A DNA stretch of 9,731 nucleotides from NCBI GenBank assembly GCA_964499235.1, contig CAZCKC010000132.1, positions 1-9,731 on the forward strand, given 5' to 3'. Under the pieces are notes generated by a model. That model was not told the DNA's origin. It saw nothing but the letters and a program-made list of their open reading frames with translations, and searched no databases. The stretch comes from JAFGRR01 sp964499235. Lineage in GTDB: Bacteria; Planctomycetota; Phycisphaerae; UBA1845; Fen-1342. Position numbers and translations under genes: made by a program. Below are positions 7,039 through 9,731 of this stretch, one piece after another. Position 1 is the first letter of the stretch. The number at the start of each line of letters is the position of its first letter.

Positions 7039-7443
7039 CTAACGCTCCCCCGTCTCGATGCCCAAGGGCCCGTGTGTCTCACCGCCGCAGGCCCGACGGC
7101 GTCGCCGCCGGGAACATCCCGGCATCCGAAACGCCCCCTGGGCCAACCTTCCAGCCAGGTAAGCTTCGAGTACCGCCTCGACCTCACCGCACACCTGCGA
7201 GACCACGCGGATGCCCGCCGCCGCCAGCGCGGTCTCCAGCGGCCACGAGAGCGCGCCACAGATCAGCACGTCGATATCCGCCGCCTGGATCTCGCGCACG
7301 CGGCCGACAAGCGACCGGGCAGCCAGCGCGACCTCACGCTCCCCGGTCGGCGTCTTACCGCCGAGACTCACCACCCGGAGATGCTTGGTCACGTCCAGCA
7401 CCGGCGAGACACGCCCCTGATGCGTAGCGATTCCCAGACGCAT
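7039..7443 (-). CDS. NifX/NifB C-terminal-domain protein (dinitrogenase Fe-Mo cofactor biosynthesis family, ORP-like)
   Basis: This 134-aa protein starts MRLGIATHQGRVSPVLDVTK, continues with ADIDVLICGALSWPLETALA (55-74) and IRVVSQVCGEVEAVLEAYLA (78-97), and ends with FRMPGC plus an Arg run and a second Cys. That is the stand-alone NifX-type fold that binds metal-sulfur clusters such as NifB-co, or the Mo-Cu cluster of the Desulfovibrio orange protein. Cys62, Cys85, Cys110 and Cys119 are possible ligands. No nifHDK gene is present, so a role in nitrogenase is not supported. It is the first gene of the probable operon, behind a sigma54 promoter and paired palindromes. The ATG at 7443 is chosen because the domain begins exactly there. 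It has no Shine-Dalgarno sequence and lies about one base after the predicted transcript start, so it may be translated from a leaderless mRNA. An in-frame ATG at 7563 would overlap the palindrome and promoter and encodes no conserved residues. Confidence 0.9.
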   Translation of the reverse strand: MRLGIATHQGRVSPVLDVTKHLRVVSLGGKTPTGEREVALAARSLVGRVREIQAADIDVLICGALSWPLETALAAAGIRVVSQVCGEVEAVLEAYLAGRLAQGAFRMPGCSRRRRRRACGGETHGPLGIETGER

Positions 7444-7454
7444 GGTGGGTGTGC

Positions 7455-7470
7455 TGCAAATCGCGTGCCG
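7455..7470 (-). promoter_or_regulatory. sigma54 (-24/-12) promoter of the NifX-domain operon
   Basis: On the minus strand CGGCACGCGATTTGCA fits the consensus TGGCACG-N4-TTGCW at every fixed position except the first base. The GG (7469-7468) and GC (7457-7456) are exactly 10 nt apart, as sigma54 requires. Transcription should start near 7444, one base before the ATG of the NifX-domain gene. A sigma54 activator gene lies directly upstream and paired palindromes sit about 95 and 127 bp from the -24 element, so the context is strong. Confidence 0.8.
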
Positions 7471-7556
7471 CCGGGCGCCAGGCACCCAATCCACGCTTAA
7501 GCGTTTGATAACAAAATAGTTGTGGAGTTCAGCCCCCGACCCCCGTCGGTGCCGGT

Positions 7557-7571
7557 ATTGCAAAATGCAAT
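7557..7571. promoter_or_regulatory. Promoter-proximal activator-site palindrome ATTGCA-N3-TGCAAT
   Basis: ATTGCA AAA TGCAAT is a perfect 6-bp inverted repeat with a 3-bp spacer. It centres on 7564, about 120 bp upstream of the predicted sigma54 start, a typical distance for an enhancer-like site of a sigma54 activator. A second copy lies 31 bp further upstream. The AT-rich element stands out in GC-rich DNA. The neighbouring PAS-AAA-Fis regulator is the obvious candidate to bind it. Confidence 0.75.
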
Positions 7572-7588
7572 GGCCCGGAGCACGGAAC

Positions 7589-7601
7589 TTGCAATATGCA
7601 A
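7589..7601. promoter_or_regulatory. Promoter-distal activator-site palindrome TTGCA-N3-TGCAA
   Basis: TTGCA ATA TGCAA is a perfect 5-bp inverted repeat, with the sixth position matching on one side only (T at 7602). It centres on 7595, exactly 31 bp (about three helical turns) from the proximal copy. Two sites on the same face of the helix suit cooperative binding of activator dimers. Confidence 0.72.
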
Positions 7602-7654
7602 TGCTCGCTGGTGCCCGCCGAGCAGCGTGGTTCCGGGCAGGCGGCGCCCTGGTG

Positions 7655-9043
7655 CTACCCCCGCGGTTGCCGCCGGGGCGCTGCTCGTTCCGTGTCGAGC
7701 CCGAGTGACTTGAGCTTGCGAAAGAGCGTGCTCGGATTGACGCCCAGCTCCCGCGCGGCGGCCGCGCGGTTGTTCCGATGCCGTCGGAGTGCGTCCGCGA
7801 TGTGGATCGCTTCCAGCTCGCACAGTGTCAGTCCGCGCCCGGGACGCCGGCCGCGCTTGCCGCCTGCGGCCTGGAGCGTCGGCGGCAGGTGCTGGACCTC
7901 GACCAAGCCGCCGCGGCAGAGGACGAAGGCGTGTTCGACGATGTTTTCGAGCTCGCGGACGTTCCCCGGATAGTTGTGCGCCATCAGGACCGCCAGCGCC
8001 CCTTCTGAGACGCCGACAATGTCCTTGGCCTGAACGCTATTGAACCGCGCGACGAAGCGATCCACGAGGAGCGGGATGTCCTCGCGACGTTCACGCAAGG
8101 GCGGCAACCCCAGACGAACCACGTTGATGCGGTAGTACAAATCATCGCGGAAGCGCCCGGCCCGCACCAACTCGTCCAGGTCCGCGTGCGTCGCGGCCAC
8201 CACGCGCACGTCCACCGGGACCGGATCCACCGAGCCCAGCGGCTCGTAAACGCGTTCTTGGAGTACGCGCAGCAAGCGCGTCTGCATCGCCGCCGACACG
8301 TCGCCGATCTCGTCGAGAAAGAGCGTCCCCTTGTCGGCCTGCGCCAGGCGACCCGGTTTGTCGCGCTTCGCGTCGGTAAACGCCCCCGCCTTGTAGCCGA
8401 ACAGCTCCGACTCCAGGAGCGTATCGGGCAACGCGCCGCAGTTGATCGCGACGAAACGCCGCTTGCGCCGCGGTGACAGGTTGTGCAGGGCCCGGGCGAC
8501 GAGTTCCTTGCCGGTGCCGCTCTCGCCCTCGATCAGCACGGTGCTGCTGCTTTCGGCCACCTGGGGCAGCAGTTCAAACAGCCGCCGCATCGCCAAGCTG
8601 CGCCCGACAATGTCCGCGAAGGTGTACCGCCCCTCCAGCTCCTTGCGCAGTTCCTCAACTTGGCTCAGATCGCGAAACGTTTCAACACCGCCAATCATCC
8701 GCCCGTTTGCATCCCTGAGGACGGCGGCGGAGATGCTGATCGGGACGCGTTGGCCGTCGGCCGTCAGGATGTACACGGTCTTGTTGACGACCGGTTTGCC
8801 GCGGTCGCGAGCGCGTTTCAACGCACAGTCGGTCTCACAGATACTGGCCCGGAACACGTCGCAGCAGCGCTGCCCGATCGCATCCTGACGCCGGACGCCC
8901 GTGATCCGCTCGGCGGCAGCATTGAACGAGGTGATCCGCCATTCGAGGTCAACGGTGAAGACGCCGTCGGCCACCGAGTCGAGGATGACTCCGTACGGAT
9001 CCGACTGGGGCGTGCCTATGCGAACTTCTCGGGCTTTCCGCAT
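7655..9043 (-). CDS. sigma54-dependent transcriptional activator (PAS - AAA+ - Fis HTH) with Cys-rich PAS domain
   Basis: The 462-aa protein has an N-terminal PAS domain (about 15-127), the AAA+ sigma54-interaction domain (about 142-370) and a Fis-type helix-turn-helix (about 408-448, RNNRAAAARELGVNPSTLFRKL). The AAA+ part shows Walker A GESGTGKE (173-180), the sigma54-contact loop ELFGYKAGAFTDA (213-225), Walker B GTLFLDEIG (239-247) and YPGNVRELEN (358-367). The loop reads GAFTDA rather than the usual GAFTGA. The PAS domain holds Cys60, Cys61, Cys69 and Cys73 (CC-x7-C-x3-C), a candidate redox or metal/cluster sensor. There is no receiver domain, so control by a sensor kinase is unlikely. 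The ATG at 9043 has GAGGT 7 nt upstream. The gene reads toward the NifX-domain operon, 211 nt away, and probably activates its sigma54 promoter through the palindromes between them, in the way ORP operons have their own sigma54 regulator. Confidence 0.95.
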   Translation of the reverse strand: MRKAREVRIGTPQSDPYGVILDSVADGVFTVDLEWRITSFNAAAERITGVRRQDAIGQRCCDVFRASICETDCALKRARDRGKPVVNKTVYILTADGQRVPISISAAVLRDANGRMIGGVETFRDLSQVEELRKELEGRYTFADIVGRSLAMRRLFELLPQVAESSSTVLIEGESGTGKELVARALHNLSPRRKRRFVAINCGALPDTLLESELFGYKAGAFTDAKRDKPGRLAQADKGTLFLDEIGDVSAAMQTRLLRVLQERVYEPLGSVDPVPVDVRVVAATHADLDELVRAGRFRDDLYYRINVVRLGLPPLRERREDIPLLVDRFVARFNSVQAKDIVGVSEGALAVLMAHNYPGNVRELENIVEHAFVLCRGGLVEVQHLPPTLQAAGGKRGRRPGRGLTLCELEAIHIADALRRHRNNRAAAARELGVNPSTLFRKLKSLGLDTERAAPRRQPRG

Positions 9044-9731
9044 GCTCGATACCTCGGCGGCGCAGATGCATGGGCGACGCGGGCCCGTTCCTCAGCACAA
9101 CGTCGTCATTCTAAACGCACGCGGGGATCGGACAATACACCGGCCGGAGCCGTGCGTCCGTGCGAAGGTCCCGACCTTGAAGCCCTCGGGGCAGGGCGGG
9201 GCGGTTGCCGGCAGAATCACACAAACCCAGCCACTCTGATCGAGTAAAGGCACCAACGCCGCAGTCGCCGGCGTCCGGCGCGCCCCTTGACAAGGACGAA
9301 ACCGTTGTGATCCGAACATACAACCCGCGACGAGATCACGATGCGTTGCGTGCACGCGGCCGCTGCTTATCATCCCAGACCGGGCCGGCACCGACCGCTC
9401 CACCGCCGACACCGACACCGACACCGTCAGCCTGCTCCCGACGCACGCTGCCATCGCCCGCTGGGGCGTCGCAGCTCACCTGGGCCCGCGCGAGGAGGTT
9501 CCGAATGTCAGGCGGTCGCCAGGACATGTCGTCCAGAACGCGGAGCGCTGGCGAGACCGCGCCCACCTCGACCGCCAGCCCTGCTGCGGCCGATGACGGT
9601 GGAAAAACCGGACGTCTTCCCGGCTGATGTGGTCCAGGCTGCGGCTGAAGCAAAGGAAGTGATCGAGGCACTCGCCCTAGGGTGAGACGATCCCGCCCTC
9701 CACGGGGGCGCTGGCGTCGCGCGCGAGCGGT
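9044..9731. other. 688-nt region without a convincing gene
   Basis: Apart from the possible promoter at 9108-9135, I see no supported gene. Open frames here are low-complexity (Pro/Thr/His/Arg-rich), overlap each other on both strands and match no family I recognise. Visible details are a CCTTG-A-CAAGG palindrome near 9286-9296, a GCCGG-CGT-CCGGC inverted repeat near 9268-9280, and an ACCGAC hexamer repeated in tandem near 9408-9427. On the plus strand a 30-codon frame at 9593-9685 has protein-like composition but no ribosome-binding site. The region may include the spacer to an unrelated unit right of the window, or gene remnants. Confidence 0.5.
9108..9135 (-). promoter_or_regulatory. Possible sigma70-type promoter of the sigma54-activator gene
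   Basis: On the minus strand TTGTCC (9135-9130) and TAGAAT (9113-9108) are separated by 16 nt. The -10 matches TATAAT at five of six positions and the -35 matches TTGACA at four of six. The start would fall near 9100, giving a leader of about 57 nt before the regulator ATG. This is a pattern match only, but AT-rich boxes are rare in this GC-rich stretch. Confidence 0.4.

Noticed and set aside
7444..7563. Upstream ATG at 7563 as start of the NifX-domain gene
   Set aside because: The extra 40 residues are not conserved-looking and would be encoded across the activator palindrome and the sigma54 promoter.
7603..7654. Terminator after the sigma54-activator gene
   Set aside because: GC-rich with only short imperfect pairing and no T-run on the minus strand.
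8483..9247. 254-codon plus-strand frame opposite the sigma54 activator
   Set aside because: Antisense to a fully supported AAA+ gene, with no domain pattern of its own.
9402..9430. Tandem ACCGAC hexamers as a regulatory repeat or CRISPR-like element
   Set aside because: Only about three contiguous units with no spacer structure; consistent with simple low-complexity DNA.
9291..9596. Plus-strand open frame ending at TGA 9594-9596
   Set aside because: It has no ATG, GTG or TTG near its beginning and no recognisable domain.

Overview
The window is GC-rich DNA in which every convincing gene reads on the minus strand. It looks like a scaffold from a draft or metagenome-assembled genome of an anaerobic bacterium, because it holds a run of exactly 100 Ns and a homopolymer frameshift. 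The gene content (a RACo-type corrinoid activator, an RnfB-like ferredoxin, a sigma54 activator and a NifX-domain/Mrp/DUF5320 cluster) points to anaerobic, iron-sulfur-rich metabolism. Such sets occur in lineages like Desulfobacterota or Planctomycetota, but nothing here fixes the taxon.

Layout in the direction of transcription (right to left). Bases 9044-9731 hold no convincing gene, only a plausible sigma70-type promoter for the regulator. A PAS-AAA+-Fis sigma54-dependent activator follows (9043-7655). Next is a compact control region: two ATTGCA-N3-TGCAAT palindromes 31 bp apart (7557-7571 and 7589-7601) and a near-consensus -24/-12 promoter (7470-7455). The -12 box lies so close to the next ATG that the mRNA should be almost leaderless. 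Then come a NifX/NifB-C-terminal-domain protein (7443-7039), a DUF89/ARMT1-like protein (7012-6104) and a DUF5320 protein cut by the assembly gap (6008-5625). Beyond the gap are a COG0731-like radical SAM protein with a C-terminal winged helix (5495-4509), a 66-aa Cys-containing protein (4512-4312), an Mrp/NBP35-type ATPase (4315-3389), a His-rich helical protein of unknown function (3389-2991), an RnfB-like membrane-anchored polyferredoxin (2922-2065) and a RACo-like [2Fe-2S]/ASKHA reductive activator (1954-18, frameshifted in a G9 run).

The genes from 7443 down look like one operon under the sigma54 activator. Several junctions are 1-4 base start/stop overlaps, which suggests translational coupling. 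The first half (NifX-domain protein, DUF5320, radical SAM, Mrp ATPase, sigma54 regulator) resembles the poorly understood metal-cluster loci typified by the Desulfovibrio orange-protein (ORP) operons. The second half (RnfB-like plus RACo-like) is an electron-delivery pair. RACo proteins use ATP and a low-potential electron to reactivate corrinoid proteins. My inference is that the operon builds or loads metal clusters on a system that passes membrane-derived electrons through the RnfB-like protein to the RACo-like protein. Its target, perhaps a corrinoid protein left of the window, is not visible.
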